A stretch of DNA of 64,000 bases, from assembly GCA_944548615.1 (NCBI GenBank), contig OX155979.1, forward strand, positions 15,219,597 through 15,283,596. Reading direction: 5' to 3'. Below the pieces are notes generated by a model. It did no database searches. It was not told the DNA's origin and saw nothing but the letters and a program-made list of their open reading frames with translations. The position numbers and the translations under genes are program-made. This DNA is from Micropterix aruncella (Eukaryota; Arthropoda; Insecta; Lepidoptera; Micropterigidae). Below are positions 43,425 through 54,312 of this stretch, in pieces (position 1 is the first letter of the stretch; each line of letters begins with the position of its first letter).

Positions 43425-46347
43425 GGATATTTTCATGACGTTCACCACACGTTCACCTGCAATCCTAAGTGGAAAGAGATCCAGGACAATTTGGAAGAAT
43501 ACGAGCAGCCGTGCGATCGTCCCGACTTGGTCTCGCGAGTGTTTAACCTCAAGTTGAAGGCTCTGATGGGCGACATCAAGGGCGGACTTTTCGGTCGGGT
43601 TCTCGGTTTCGTGTATACGATCGAGTTTCAAAAGCGAGGCTTGCCGCACGCCCACATCTTGGTAACTCTCGAGGAAGATAGTAAGCCGAGAACACCGGAA
43701 CAGATCGACCGCATCATCTGCGCCGAAGTGCCGGACGAAACGTGCAACCGTCCGCTCTTTAACATCGTCACCCGGTGCATGATACACGGGCCGTGTCCCG
43801 GAAGACCTCGCTGGGAAAATGGCAAATGCACGAAGTCTATTCCCAAGCCGCTCAGAGTGGCCACAGAGGTGTTCCGGAAGAATTCATATCCGGTCTACCG
43901 TCGACGCGAAAACGACGTAGCGGTCGCATCTCATCGCATTTTTCCAATTGAACGTAGAACGACGCGCGGCGCGAATCGAAGAGGAACGACGAGCTCGGCT
44001 GGAAAACCGAGTTCCCGAAATAGATTTGCCTTTACTGTATCGCGACACGCCGACGCGTTATGTCTATCAGTCGACTGCGCGACGTTGGGCACGACGACAA
44101 CAGCGAGGCGATAGAGTCATCGGCAGAATACGCGATGTCAATCCTTCGAACAAGGAGTTCTTCGCTCTTCGGATGCTATTGCTGAATGTAGCCAATCCGA
44201 CCGGCTTCGAATACCTGCGAACGGTCGACGATGTCGTCTTCGACACTTTCCTGGCTGCGGCGATTAGGTTGAATTTGCTGTTCGACAATGCACTATTCGA
44301 CGCGATTTGGCCGCGATGCATATGCCGCAGCAGATTCGGCAGTATTTCGCCATAATGTTGGTGAAAGGCATCGTCGCTAACGTCGCGGGCCCGAACGATC
44401 CCGATACTCGATTGCGGCTTTGGGAACGTCACCGCGACGACATGTATGAGGATTTTCACCGCCGTCCAAATTTAGCGAACGCTTCCGTTGAAGATGTACG
44501 CGACTTGGCGCTTCGAGATCTCGAACGTCGCTTTCGTCGCGCCGGCAAAACTTGCAAAGATTTCGGACTGCCGGATCCGCTCGGTCCGCTGCCGGAAGAG
44601 TTGCGACCCGAGCATCGGCCGCCACTATCGCCGCCCGGCGGTAATCGGATCGTACTGAATGCCGCACAGCAGGAGGGTTTCGATCGCATCATGACAGCTG
44701 CACGTGAACGTAAGGACAGCGGCCGCCGCACACCTGTTTCTTTGTCAGCGGACCGGGCGGTAGCGGAAAGACGACGCTGTATCGCGAGATCATCCGAGCG
44801 GCTCGATGCGACGATATTTTAGTCAAAGTCTTCGCGACGACGGGCATCGCGGCGACGATGATGGAAGGAGGCGTCACAGCCCACAGCGGTCTGGGGTTGC
44901 CGATCGTTCTCGATCGGCATGCGAGATCTTGGCTGGAAAATGCCCAAAACCACGATCGGGCTCGAGAATTGGCCGCCGCTAGCGTCATAATGATCGACGA
45001 AATCACGATGATGACCAAAGACGGACTGCGGGTCATCGATCGTCTCCTTCGAATTCTCTCCGACGACCGCGATTTGGTGTTCGGCGGAAAGGTCGTCGTG
45101 GTCGGAGGGGATTTCCGTCAACTTCTGCCTGTGGTTCCGGGCGGATCGAGAACTGCAATAATAAGCGAGTCGATCGTCTCGAGTCCGCTGTGGCGTCACT
45201 TCCGTACCGTCTCACTAGTTCGGAACATGCGAGCGCAGGACGATCGACACAGCGATTGGCTTCTCGACGTCGGCACCGGAACGCTCGCTACCGTCGACGG
45301 TTTGACCGAGAACATGATCGAGATTCTCGACCGCCGGAGATGCTTCTCGACCTCGATCGCTTCCCCAGACCGCCGCCGGCGCGGGCCGGCGCGAGACCCA
45401 ATGCGATTTCCTTCGAGTTGCGAGCGCTCACGGAAGAGGTCTTCGGAAACGATCCGAATCTTCTCACCGCGGAGGAACTGCAGTCTCGAGCGATTCTCGC
45501 TTCGACGGTACGGCAAGTTATGAACGTTAACAACGATATCATCTCGCGTTTGGCCGGTGAGGAGAAAGTGTTCCTCAGCGTGGATTCGCTCACTTCGGAC
45601 GATGCGAACGACCATCGTAACTTTCCCCCGGAATACCTACACGAGCAAACGCCGTCTGGATTGCCACCTCATCGTTTGGTCCTGAAAGTCGGAGCGGTCG
45701 TTCTCTTGCGCAACCTGAATCAGGAAGACGGACTCAGTAATGGAACGCGATTCATCGTTCGACAAATGCGAGACACGGCGATCGCCGCCGAAATCATCAG
45801 CGAAAGTCATCGAGGGGACGTCGTTTTCATTTCGTACATGGATCTTTCCAAGAAGGACGTCACGATGCCGTACACGCTGAATCGTCGTCAGCTTCCGCTG
45901 ATTCCGGCGTTTGCGATGACCATCAACAAGGCGCAAGGTCAGACGATCGAACGAGTGGGCATCTACCTCAACGATGTAGTGTTTGCTCACGGTCAACTCT
46001 ACGTTGCGTTGTCGCGCGCTCGGCAACGACGCAACATCACCGTGTACGTGAAGGAAATTCCGCAGCGCCAAGGCCGTTTGCTCGACGGCGATTCGAGAGT
46101 TTTCACGCGCAACGTCGTCTACAGAGAAGTCTTCCAGCAGCGGGCTGTCGATGAGCATCCGGACCGTGCCGACGACGTTCGGCCGGAGGCGGACCGAGGC
46201 GTTCTCAAGCGACAACTGGAAGACGACGACGAAGTGGATTATTATCTCGCCAACTGGGACTACAACGCTGAGCTCGAGGCTGAAATCGACGTATTACGAC
46301 CGCATCCACTTCCTGTTTACCCAGTTCAGGAATGTCCGATAAATTGA
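43425..46347 (+). pseudogene. Helitron Rep/helicase, frame-broken
   Basis: Helitrons transpose by rolling circle using a HUH Rep nuclease fused to a PIF1-type helicase. Seen in order: HTFTCNPKWKEI and GLPHAHIL (the HUH pair) at 43440-43660; GPCPGRPRWENGKCTKSIPK at ~43790; a deletion near 43920; LLLNVANPTGFEYLRTVDDV at ~44190; Walker A GPGGSGKT at ~44750; MIDEITMM at ~44990; GGDFRQLLPVV at ~45100; AMTINKAQGQTI and GQLYVALSRARQ near 45915-46025. The pieces lie in at least three frames and the Rep N-terminus is missing, so it is inactive. The region is far more GC-rich than its flanks. Confidence 0.9.
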
Positions 46348-46384
46348 CTTGGTAATGTTTCTTTGTACGTTTTTAATCTGCTTT

Positions 46385-46900
46385 AAAGATTTCAGATAAT
46401 AATATGTAATTTTCACAAATAACAGTTAAAACAGCTTGAATTGCGATCATAAATGACAAATATTTTATAGATTTAGAACAATTTTTCAGGATTTTAGTAA
46501 TGTTTCTGTATACGGAGGTGAAAAGGTTTCACATTATACAAATATCTTAGATTGACATTTCAGATAATAATAAGTAATTTTCACATAAAACAGTTCAATT
46601 TATCAAAATGAATAAAACCAATTTCTTCTATAGATCGATGACGATAAATCGTATCGTGTTATGGTCTTCGGCGATATAGAGGGCCGCAATGACCTCTACA
46701 AAATGGCGTTTGTAGTTTTTCTACATTAGCAAAACAATTCATATTAAATTATCTTTTCAAATTTTGATTTGCGTAGAAATAAACCACAATTTTTCGGGAT
46801 TAATACTATTTGTAATGTTTCAGTATACGGAATACATTAGGTGAAAATATTTGACATTATATAAATATCTTAGATTGAGATTTCAGCTAATAATAAGTAA
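46385..46900. repeat. Direct repeats downstream of the Helitron
   Basis: A block containing TATACGGA...GTGAAAA...ACATTATA(C/T)AAATATCTTAGATTGA...TTTCAG appears at 46505-46580 and 46822-46900. A third part-copy of TTTCAGATAATAATA(T/A)GTAAT starts at 46390. These may belong to the Helitron 3' region. Confidence 0.65.
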
Positions 46901-47028
46901 TTATCAGGTTAATACAAAGTTTCTTTATTTTCAGGTCAAGTTCAGGTTTCGTACAATTTTTTTAATAAAATACAATACTTAGTTTAAAAAAATATTGTGA
47001 AGTTTTTGAAATGAAATATTGTTCTGAA

Positions 47029-47090
47029 CCATGTACGAAAACGACGTCCCCTCGATGACTTTCGCTGATGATTTCGGCGGCGACCGCCCC
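47029..47090 (-). mobile_element. Inverted Helitron helicase fragment
   Basis: The reverse complement matches 45778-45845 of the helicase, apart from a 4-base gap and one substitution. It ends ~40 bp before the hAT target duplication. Confidence 0.85.
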
Positions 47091-47841
47091 TCCGACCACT
47101 ATGGGTTCCGATCTAGATCGGAGTGGCACAGAGCCTAGTGTTGGGTCGATCGCGATTGATCGAGTCTTTTTGATTCGATCGTTGTCGCAGAACGATCGAT
47201 CGAGTCACAGTGCGAGTCAATCAATCGATCAATTGATCGATCGATCGGCGCAAAATGACCTGTTGGCATGAGAGTCGATTAATCGAATACTCGTTCACTC
47301 ACGACTGGAATACTACAGCTGACATCTGACAGCGTACCAATCCTGTAGATCCGGATCAGTCGTTGCAAACGAACGAATGAATCCTATTGATCGATCGATC
47401 AGGTGATGTTTCGCCGACAGTCACTGTCAGTCATCGTTTGTGTACGGTAATAGCGTCCGTGGAACTTTATCAGTAAGAATCATATTTTGTGATAGCTTAT
47501 ATAGTGTTCTATTCTCGATCTCTATGCGGTGACGGTATACAATTATTATATTTCGTGACGGTATTTAAAATTTGCATAATAACGGTGATGGTACTGCCTG
47601 CCTACTCCTAGGCCCTATATGTTAGTGAATGTGGTAGACTTGATTGTCAATTTATTATTGTCAATACATTATAACAGTTATTATATACAACTAGGGAGGT
47701 ACCTACTTATATTTAAGTTTAGTGTATGTGTTTTTATATTAAATTGTTTTGATACAATGTAACGCCGTGGAGTGGTGGTGTAACAGGATCTTATATGTAA
47801 CCACATTTGGCGCATGCTTTAAACATAAAACCGACTAAATC

Positions 47842-49713
47842 ATGTCTAATTTAACAAAGAAGAAAAGTTACATATGGAAGCACTTTGATGCTTTAGACGA
47901 TAAAGTCGCTAAATGCCACTACTGTAGCAATAAAATAAGTTATGCTGGCGGCGGAACTGGAAATCTAAACAGACACATGAAAACCAAGCATGGATCGATT
48001 CCACTGGAAACACTACAGCGACCACCAAATCATCATGTATCCACAAATAATATTTCTAGCACGTTGCCGACTACAATAATTGATACACTGTCTCAAGAGA
48101 CAGTACTGGTACCGCTTCCATCATCACTACAAGATCAGCGACTTACTCAACAATCCAGCATAACGAATTACACCAGGTCAACTAGGCCTATACCAGTTAG
48201 CAGGTCCAGGCAAATTGATGGACAAGTATTGAGAATGATAGTCAAGGGCTATTATCCCTTTTTGATGGTGGAAGACGAGGAATTTAGAAAATTATTTGAT
48301 ATGATTATTCCTACGTATACGTTGCCAAGCAGGAAACATATTTCGTCGAACCTAATTCCGAAATTATACAATGAGACTCGAGAGAAGGTGATGCACTCCT
48401 TATCTACAGCGGAGGCCATATGCCTTACAACAGATGGGTGGACGTCGCTAAATAATGACAGCTTTATGGCAATAACCGCTCATTTCATTGATAGCAATAC
48501 TGAGCTACGATCATTTCTCTTGGGCTGTATCAATTATAACGAACGACATACAGCCCATAACTTGGCAGTTTTTCTGAAAGATGAAGCGGCCGCTTGGGTG
48601 ATAGATAACAAAATTTCAGCAATAGTTACGGACAATGCTGCAAACATCGTAGCAGCAGTTCGTTTAACTAACTGGCGACACTTTCCTTGTTTTGCCCATA
48701 CTGTGAACCTGGTAGTTCAACATAGTTTGGGTATGATTAAGTCTCAAACAACAAAAGTAAAAAATATCGTAGAATATTTCAAACGTAGTGCAGTAGCACT
48801 CAGTAAACTACGTGAAACACAACTTCACATGGGATTACCTCAGTTAAAGCTGAAGCAGGATGTTTCAACTCGGTGGAACTCCACGTTCGACATGCTAGAC
48901 CGCATATTAAAGATAAAAGATGCTGTTATAAGTACTATAGCAATTGAACAGCCATGCCTTAATACCCTCACTCCAGAAGATTGGTTGATAATAGAAAAGT
49001 CTATCGGAGTATTGAGGGTATTCCACGAAGTGACCGTTGAAATAAGCTCTGAAAACAATGTCTCTATCTCTAAAGTAATTCTGTTTGTTAAAGTTATGAA
49101 AACTCGTGTTTCCAATTTTTTAAATTCCGATGGTCCTGATGACTTCAACAACTTAGTTCATACATTACATACTCAAATAGTCGATAGATTCAAAGAGGTA
49201 GAAAGAAATGTACTCTCCTCCCAGGCGTCATTTTTAGACCCCCGTTTTAAAAAATATGTATTTTCTTCTGATTCAAACTTTAAACAATGCCTGTTAAATA
49301 TAAGGGGAAAAATTCAAAATTTTGCCATACCTGTTAACGAAGTTAATCGGATGGATACGTCCGAACCAGTGCCGTCAACATCTACATCATTGTTATGGGG
49401 GGAATTTGAAAAAGTGGTCGAAAATATTGTGGCCACACACAATCCGGCAGCAGCGAGTATTATAGAAGTCGATAAATTTATAAACGAGCCTCTGATTAAC
49501 AGAAAAGAAGACCCTCTTTCGTGGTGGAGAGAGCGCCGGCAACTGTATCCCCGCTTATACAATTTAGTCATCCGAAGATTATGCGTTGTCGCAACGTCAG
49601 TACCATGTGAGCGTATTTTTTCGAAAGCGGGGCTCACATTAACGGAAAAAAGAAATCGACTGAAGCCAGAGAAAATTTCCCAACATCTATTTTTAAACCA
49701 CAATTTAGAATGA
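47842..49713 (+). CDS. hAT transposase, BED-finger type (intact frame)
   Basis: 623 residues without a stop or frameshift. A BED zinc finger is at residues ~8-50 (CHYC ... HMKTKH: C-x2-C, H-x4-H). The RNase-H-like core follows: CLTTDGWTSLNNDSFMAITA (first Asp), VTDNAANIVAAVRLTNW (second Asp) and CFAHTVNLVVQHS. The C-terminal dimerisation region ends WWRERRQLYPRLYNLVIRRL and VPCERIFSKAGLTLTEKRNR, which carries the presumed catalytic Glu. Length and layout are those of autonomous hAT/ZBED transposases. The element's terminal repeats are present but its length is inflated by later insertions. A host-domesticated role is unlikely given the surrounding ends. Confidence 0.93.
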   Translation: MSNLTKKKSYIWKHFDALDDKVAKCHYCSNKISYAGGGTGNLNRHMKTKHGSIPLETLQRPPNHHVSTNNISSTLPTTIIDTLSQETVLVPLPSSLQDQRLTQQSSITNYTRSTRPIPVSRSRQIDGQVLRMIVKGYYPFLMVEDEEFRKLFDMIIPTYTLPSRKHISSNLIPKLYNETREKVMHSLSTAEAICLTTDGWTSLNNDSFMAITAHFIDSNTELRSFLLGCINYNERHTAHNLAVFLKDEAAAWVIDNKISAIVTDNAANIVAAVRLTNWRHFPCFAHTVNLVVQHSLGMIKSQTTKVKNIVEYFKRSAVALSKLRETQLHMGLPQLKLKQDVSTRWNSTFDMLDRILKIKDAVISTIAIEQPCLNTLTPEDWLIIEKSIGVLRVFHEVTVEISSENNVSISKVILFVKVMKTRVSNFLNSDGPDDFNNLVHTLHTQIVDRFKEVERNVLSSQASFLDPRFKKYVFSSDSNFKQCLLNIRGKIQNFAIPVNEVNRMDTSEPVPSTSTSLLWGEFEKVVENIVATHNPAAASIIEVDKFINEPLINRKEDPLSWWRERRQLYPRLYNLVIRRLCVVATSVPCERIFSKAGLTLTEKRNRLKPEKISQHLFLNHNLE

Positions 49714-49754
49714 TATCTACCAACTTTAAGAAATCCTGCAAAATAAAGCGTGGA

Positions 49755-50032
49755 TTAACCCCTAGAGCCCCAATTGGCCGATATCGGCCACAACATAATT
49801 TAGCGTTACGGCCCCGTTTTAATTTTATTTGTTTTATTTTATTATGTTTTATTTTAATTAAATTTTTATTTTATGTTAATATGTTTTATTTTAATTATGG
49901 GTACAGTGGTTTGGCAGTAACAAATGTTTTGGTGAGACAGTGTCATAATTCATTTTTTTTACTAATTTTTACTAAAATCTTTTGGGACATCAACTTGTCA
50001 ATCGGCTGAGGGGCCGAGGCCTGAAGGGTTAA
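49755..50032. mobile_element. TTAA-flanked MITE (piggyBac-like)
   Basis: TTAACCCCTAGAGCC at 49755 and, inverted, TTAACCCTTCAGGCC ending at 50032 fit a TTAA target duplication plus CCCyT termini. Length is 278 bp and it is non-coding. It is inserted 42 bp after the hAT transposase stop. Confidence 0.7.
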
Positions 50033-50224
50033 GAGAAAATTGTTGTATATATTTTTATTTTTTTTAATTTATTTAGGTACATAGGATTAGGTATACAGTT
50101 CATTCATAGGTCATGTAATCTTATAATAATTATATAAATTATTTAATAATTAATATAGGGAGGTTTAACACATCTTACATGACCTTTACTGCCAATAGCA
50201 CATCTAACTAGGCGATAATTTGGC

Positions 50225-50600
50225 CCGTCTAGATTTTTATGCAATTTTAAGAAATGAAGTGTTTTTTTTTTAAATAAATTATTTGGACCCACCACCTGTA
50301 TATACACATAAATATACCAATTTTATAAAAAATATATATAATAAATATATAGGTACATTTATAGTTGTAATTTAATAAAATTTAATTAAGAAAAATAGAT
50401 AAGTGATACTAAATAAATTGTCGTGCGTTGCAAAGAAGTTGATCAGATTTTACATATCCCTTGTTAAGTAGCCATCTATTAAGGTTTGCTTTAAATATTT
50501 TTATGTTAGGATAATTTTTCATGTCTTCACTAAGGGAATTATATAATTTTGGGGCTATGTAGAATATATGTCTCTGGGCAAATGTTGTTCTGACTATGAT
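50225..50600 (-). mobile_element. LINE C-terminal scrap
   Basis: Minus strand reads FAQRHIFYIAPKLYNSLSED and IKIFKANLNRWLLNKGY, a LINE RT C-terminal end of the same style as family F. Confidence 0.75.
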
Positions 50601-50673
50601 GATTCATTGTAAATAAATATGTGTTCATACTAGATACAATGTCCAGCTACAGCATGGCTGTGAGCACACTCCA

Positions 50674-51312
50674 GTGAGTCATTCATCATCGCCTATTTGG
50701 GGGACAGGGCAGGCTGCGTTGAAACCGAATCAACAGTGTACCCCTACTACTGCTACTACTACTACTACTACTACTATCAGTAATTGTAAACTAAATATAA
50801 TAATGTATAGTGACGAAATTGGCCAAAATATGGGTGTTCAAGTTAGTCACTTTAGTAACCATGTCTTCATAAATAATTGTATGCCTGGCGCGACTTTCTC
50901 GGTCATTTTAAATAAAATTCTAAACACAAAATTCATGAACAAAACTATTTTAATTATATTTGTCGGAAGGAGAGGAAAAGTAGACAAAAAGTTACTGAAT
51001 AATTATTTTTCATGTTTAAACACATTACCTAACATTGAAAAAGTAATTTTGTTTACTTTTCCTTTCAGTCAAAGCCATAGTGATGGCGAAAACAATATTA
51101 GATATAATTTAAATTCTACGTTGCACACACTAACATGTCGTCATGAACATAAATTAGTAATGTTTGATACTAATGTTTTCATTAGCAAAAACTTTATTCT
51201 GACGAAAAATAATATGTATTATTTACAATCATTTTACACCAGACACTTAGCAGAATTGCTATGTTATTCTATTATTAATTCCATTAATACGTTGACATTT
51301 AATTTAAACTAA
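50674..51312 (+). CDS. LINE ORF1 protein, SGNH-like
   Basis: 212 residues. Following a Thr-repeat N-terminus (from ACT repeats), the sequence NIIMYSDEIGQNMG, INNCMPGATF, TILIIFVGRRGKVDKKLL, VILFTFPFSQSHS and a final MYYLQSFYTRHLAELLCYSI resembles the esterase/SGNH-type ORF1 of some CR1-like LINEs. The canonical GDS serine motif is not present (YSDE at that position), so activity is doubtful. The true start may be the internal Met in IIMYSDE. Confidence 0.6.
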   Translation: MSHSSSPIWGTGQAALKPNQQCTPTTATTTTTTTISNCKLNIIMYSDEIGQNMGVQVSHFSNHVFINNCMPGATFSVILNKILNTKFMNKTILIIFVGRRGKVDKKLLNNYFSCLNTLPNIEKVILFTFPFSQSHSDGENNIRYNLNSTLHTLTCRHEHKLVMFDTNVFISKNFILTKNNMYYLQSFYTRHLAELLCYSIINSINTLTFNLN

Positions 51313-51347
51313 ATTATAAGACAATAGAGCTATACTCTGGCCACCAT

Positions 51348-51821
51348 TTGACATATGGCAATAATATTAACAAATTATGTAGTGATACAAAGAAAATAAG
51401 TAAATTAAGTGATAATATCAAAAATTGTATAAAACCTTGTTACCAAACAAACGACAGTAGTAATTTATCTTATAAAAATTGTATTAGCTTGGTACATCAA
51501 AATATTCAAGGATTGAGTAGTAAAGATTTGGAATTGGAGCTTTTCCTAGACTGTGACAAAATTGATGTAATATGTTTAACAGAACATTGGCTTCAATATC
51601 ATCAGCTTATGTTTGGTTTCAAAAATCACAAAGTGGCAAGTTCGTTCTGCAGGGGGCATGCAATACGTGGCGGTTCATTAATTATTGTTCGTAATTCTTT
51701 AAAATTCAAGGACCGCGCTGATATTGTGGGCCTCTCTGAAGAGCAGACTATTGAAATAGCTTGTGTGGAGCTGGAGCGGCTTATTGTTTTAAGCGTATAC
51801 AGACCCCCAAACTCATCTTGA
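51348..51821 (+). CDS. LINE ORF2, endonuclease N-terminal part
   Basis: The exonuclease-endonuclease-phosphatase domain begins LVHQNIQGLSSKDLEL (conserved Asn) and ICLTEHW (conserved Glu), then VLSVYRPPNSS before a stop. The next frame resumes LDRFGQVMDEAL, so a one-base shift near 51815 separates this from 51838-54312. ORF1 ends 35 bp upstream. Confidence 0.82.
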   Translation: MTYGNNINKLCSDTKKISKLSDNIKNCIKPCYQTNDSSNLSYKNCISLVHQNIQGLSSKDLELELFLDCDKIDVICLTEHWLQYHQLMFGFKNHKVASSFCRGHAIRGGSLIIVRNSLKFKDRADIVGLSEEQTIEIACVELERLIVLSVYRPPNSS

Positions 51822-51837
51822 CCGTTTTGGGCAGGTC

Positions 51838-54312
51838 ATGGATGAAGCACTATATAAAATTACCAATAATAAAAATAAAGATGTTATGGTTTGTGGTGAT
51901 TTTAATATCAATTTATTAGAAAATACTACAACTAGTAGTAGGCTTAAATCTTTTTTTCTATGCTATAATCTTGTGAACCTTTTCTTAGAACCCACGAGAA
52001 TTACCTCAGAATCCTCAACTTGTATTGACAACATTTTCACAAATATTGAACCAGTTCATAAATCGACACTGAATAAGATAGATTCTGACCACTTAGGCCA
52101 ATTAGTTATATTGAAAGACATTAGGAACAAAAATATGATACAAAAAGAAATTAAATGTACTCCCGTCAATGATACTCGGCTTACACAGTTTAGAGATAAT
52201 GTATGTGCGCGATTAGTAGAAGTTGACTATGATGAAGACCCAAACCGATATTATAACTCTTTGTTTGATGTAATACAATCAGAATGCAGTAGAATATTTA
52301 AGACTAAGACCAAAAAAATTGCAAATACTCTTATATTCAGTGATTGGGCGACGCCTGAAATATATAGAAATAGGAATAAACTTTTTGATTTATATGCAGA
52401 GAAATCGTTTAATAAAAGTAACAAATTTGCCAAATATGTCAAAAACGTCTCAAAATGTTTTAAAAGAGATTGTGCTATTGCAAAATCAAAGTTTATTAAT
52501 AATAAAATTATAAACAGTACAGATGTCGTAAAAACGACTTGGCAAATTATCAACAAAGAAACTGGAAAATCCAAATCTCGTGACCTTCAATTTCAATTGT
52601 TAATTAAAGATAAGCTCATTACCAGTCATAGAGAAGTGGCTTATGCATTTGAATCGTTTTTTGCAGATATTCCAGTTTCAACTACCAAGACGCTCAACTC
52701 ATCTTCTATAGTGGCTGAATCTTTGCTCATACAGAACGTTCATAGATGTGATGTAGACTTTAGTTTTAAGTCGATCTATCCCATAGAAATTATTGAAACA
52801 TTCAAAAATTTACATTTGAAAAAGACACTCGACCTGGGTGGACTCTCTGTTAAAATTATTAGTTCTGTAATATATTCAATGGCCCCCCATTTATCAGCTC
52901 TTTTTAACAAATGTATTGAGACTGGCGTATTTCCTAATCTTATGAAACACAGTAAAATAGTACCATTATTTAAAAGCGGTAGTAAAACCGACCCTACTAA
53001 CTTCAGACCTGTATCGATACTGCCGACTCTTAGTAAGCTGTTTGAAAAAATTATGTTAAACCAGCTACTCATTCATTTCCACACATATAAATTAATGCAC
53101 AAGAAACAATTTGGTTTCACACGGGGTCGTTCAACAACCGATGCAGGTGTTGAGCTTATTCATGAAATTTTTAATGCCTGGGAGGAGTCACGAGATGTAG
53201 TAGGCATATTTTGTGACCTTTCCAAGGCCTTTGACTGCGTACAGCACGACACATTGGTTAGGAAACTTGAACACTACGGCATTACAGGTAGCTCATTAGC
53301 CCTTCTTAAAAACTATTTAAATGATAGGGTTCAGAAGGTTGATGTTGGTGGAGAGAGATCATCCGGCTCGTTAGTATACATGGGAGTACCGCAAGGTTCA
53401 ATACTTGGACCGTTCCTTTTTCTTATTTATATAAATGATTTACCTTACACAGTAAAACCAAATTGTGAGATAGTTTTATTCGCAGATGATACCTCTTTGC
53501 TATTCAAAGTAGGTAGACAACAAAATAATTATGACGATGTGAATGATTCTATCTCGAATGTTGTGGAATGGTTCACAGCAAACAATCTGCTACTAAATGA
53601 AAAGAAAACAAAATGTATAAAATTCTCACTTCCAAACGTAAAGCAAATAGGGCCAAATATTATAATAAAAAATGAGCGCCTAGAACTGGTCGATTCCACT
53701 GTATTCCTTGGTATCACTTTAGATAAAAAGCTACAATGGGGCCCACACATTAAGAAATTGGCCGACAGGCTAAGTTCTGCGGCATATGCTGTAAAAAAAA
53801 TTCGTAATTTAACAGATATAGACACCGCGAGGCTGGTTTACTTCAGCTATTTTCACAGCTTGATGTCGTATGGCATCTTGCTGTGGGGTCATGCTGCTGA
53901 CGCTGATAAAATATTTATACTACAGAAACGAGCCATCCGCGCTATTTATAAATTGGGTGCTAGACAGTCGTTACGCGGAAAATTTAAAGAAATCAATATT
54001 TTGACACTTGCATCTCATTACATCTATGAAAACTTAATGTATGTGCATACAAATAAAGAACTGTTTTTAAAAAACTCTGATAGGCATGGTGTCAATACTA
54101 GAAATAAAAATAAACTTGCTGACCATAAAAGTCGACTCTCCAAAACCACAAAATCATTCAAAGGGCAATGTATACGCTTCTACAATAAAGTCCCAGTAAA
54201 AATGCAAAATTTATCTGTGATACAATTTAAGTCATTTATTAAGAAGAAGCTGTACTCAAAGGGCTACTATAAAATAAATGATTATCTAGACGACAAAGAC
54301 CCTTGGAAATAA
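51838..54312 (+). CDS. LINE ORF2, rest of endonuclease and reverse transcriptase
   Basis: 824 residues. The endonuclease is completed by VMVCGDFNINLLE and NKIDSDHLGQLV (the catalytic Asp-Asn and Asp-His pairs). The RT palm follows: FRPVSILPTLSKLFEKIMLN, FCDLSKAFDCVQHDTL, MGVPQGSILGPFLFLIYIND and EIVLFADDTSLLFKVGRQ (catalytic Asp pair). The thumb ends AVKKIRNLTDIDTARLVYFS and INILTLASHYIYENLMYVHT. No RNase H domain. With the upstream frame, only one lesion separates it from an intact ORF2. Confidence 0.9.
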   Translation: MDEALYKITNNKNKDVMVCGDFNINLLENTTTSSRLKSFFLCYNLVNLFLEPTRITSESSTCIDNIFTNIEPVHKSTLNKIDSDHLGQLVILKDIRNKNMIQKEIKCTPVNDTRLTQFRDNVCARLVEVDYDEDPNRYYNSLFDVIQSECSRIFKTKTKKIANTLIFSDWATPEIYRNRNKLFDLYAEKSFNKSNKFAKYVKNVSKCFKRDCAIAKSKFINNKIINSTDVVKTTWQIINKETGKSKSRDLQFQLLIKDKLITSHREVAYAFESFFADIPVSTTKTLNSSSIVAESLLIQNVHRCDVDFSFKSIYPIEIIETFKNLHLKKTLDLGGLSVKIISSVIYSMAPHLSALFNKCIETGVFPNLMKHSKIVPLFKSGSKTDPTNFRPVSILPTLSKLFEKIMLNQLLIHFHTYKLMHKKQFGFTRGRSTTDAGVELIHEIFNAWEESRDVVGIFCDLSKAFDCVQHDTLVRKLEHYGITGSSLALLKNYLNDRVQKVDVGGERSSGSLVYMGVPQGSILGPFLFLIYINDLPYTVKPNCEIVLFADDTSLLFKVGRQQNNYDDVNDSISNVVEWFTANNLLLNEKKTKCIKFSLPNVKQIGPNIIIKNERLELVDSTVFLGITLDKKLQWGPHIKKLADRLSSAAYAVKKIRNLTDIDTARLVYFSYFHSLMSYGILLWGHAADADKIFILQKRAIRAIYKLGARQSLRGKFKEINILTLASHYIYENLMYVHTNKELFLKNSDRHGVNTRNKNKLADHKSRLSKTTKSFKGQCIRFYNKVPVKMQNLSVIQFKSFIKKKLYSKGYYKINDYLDDKDPWK

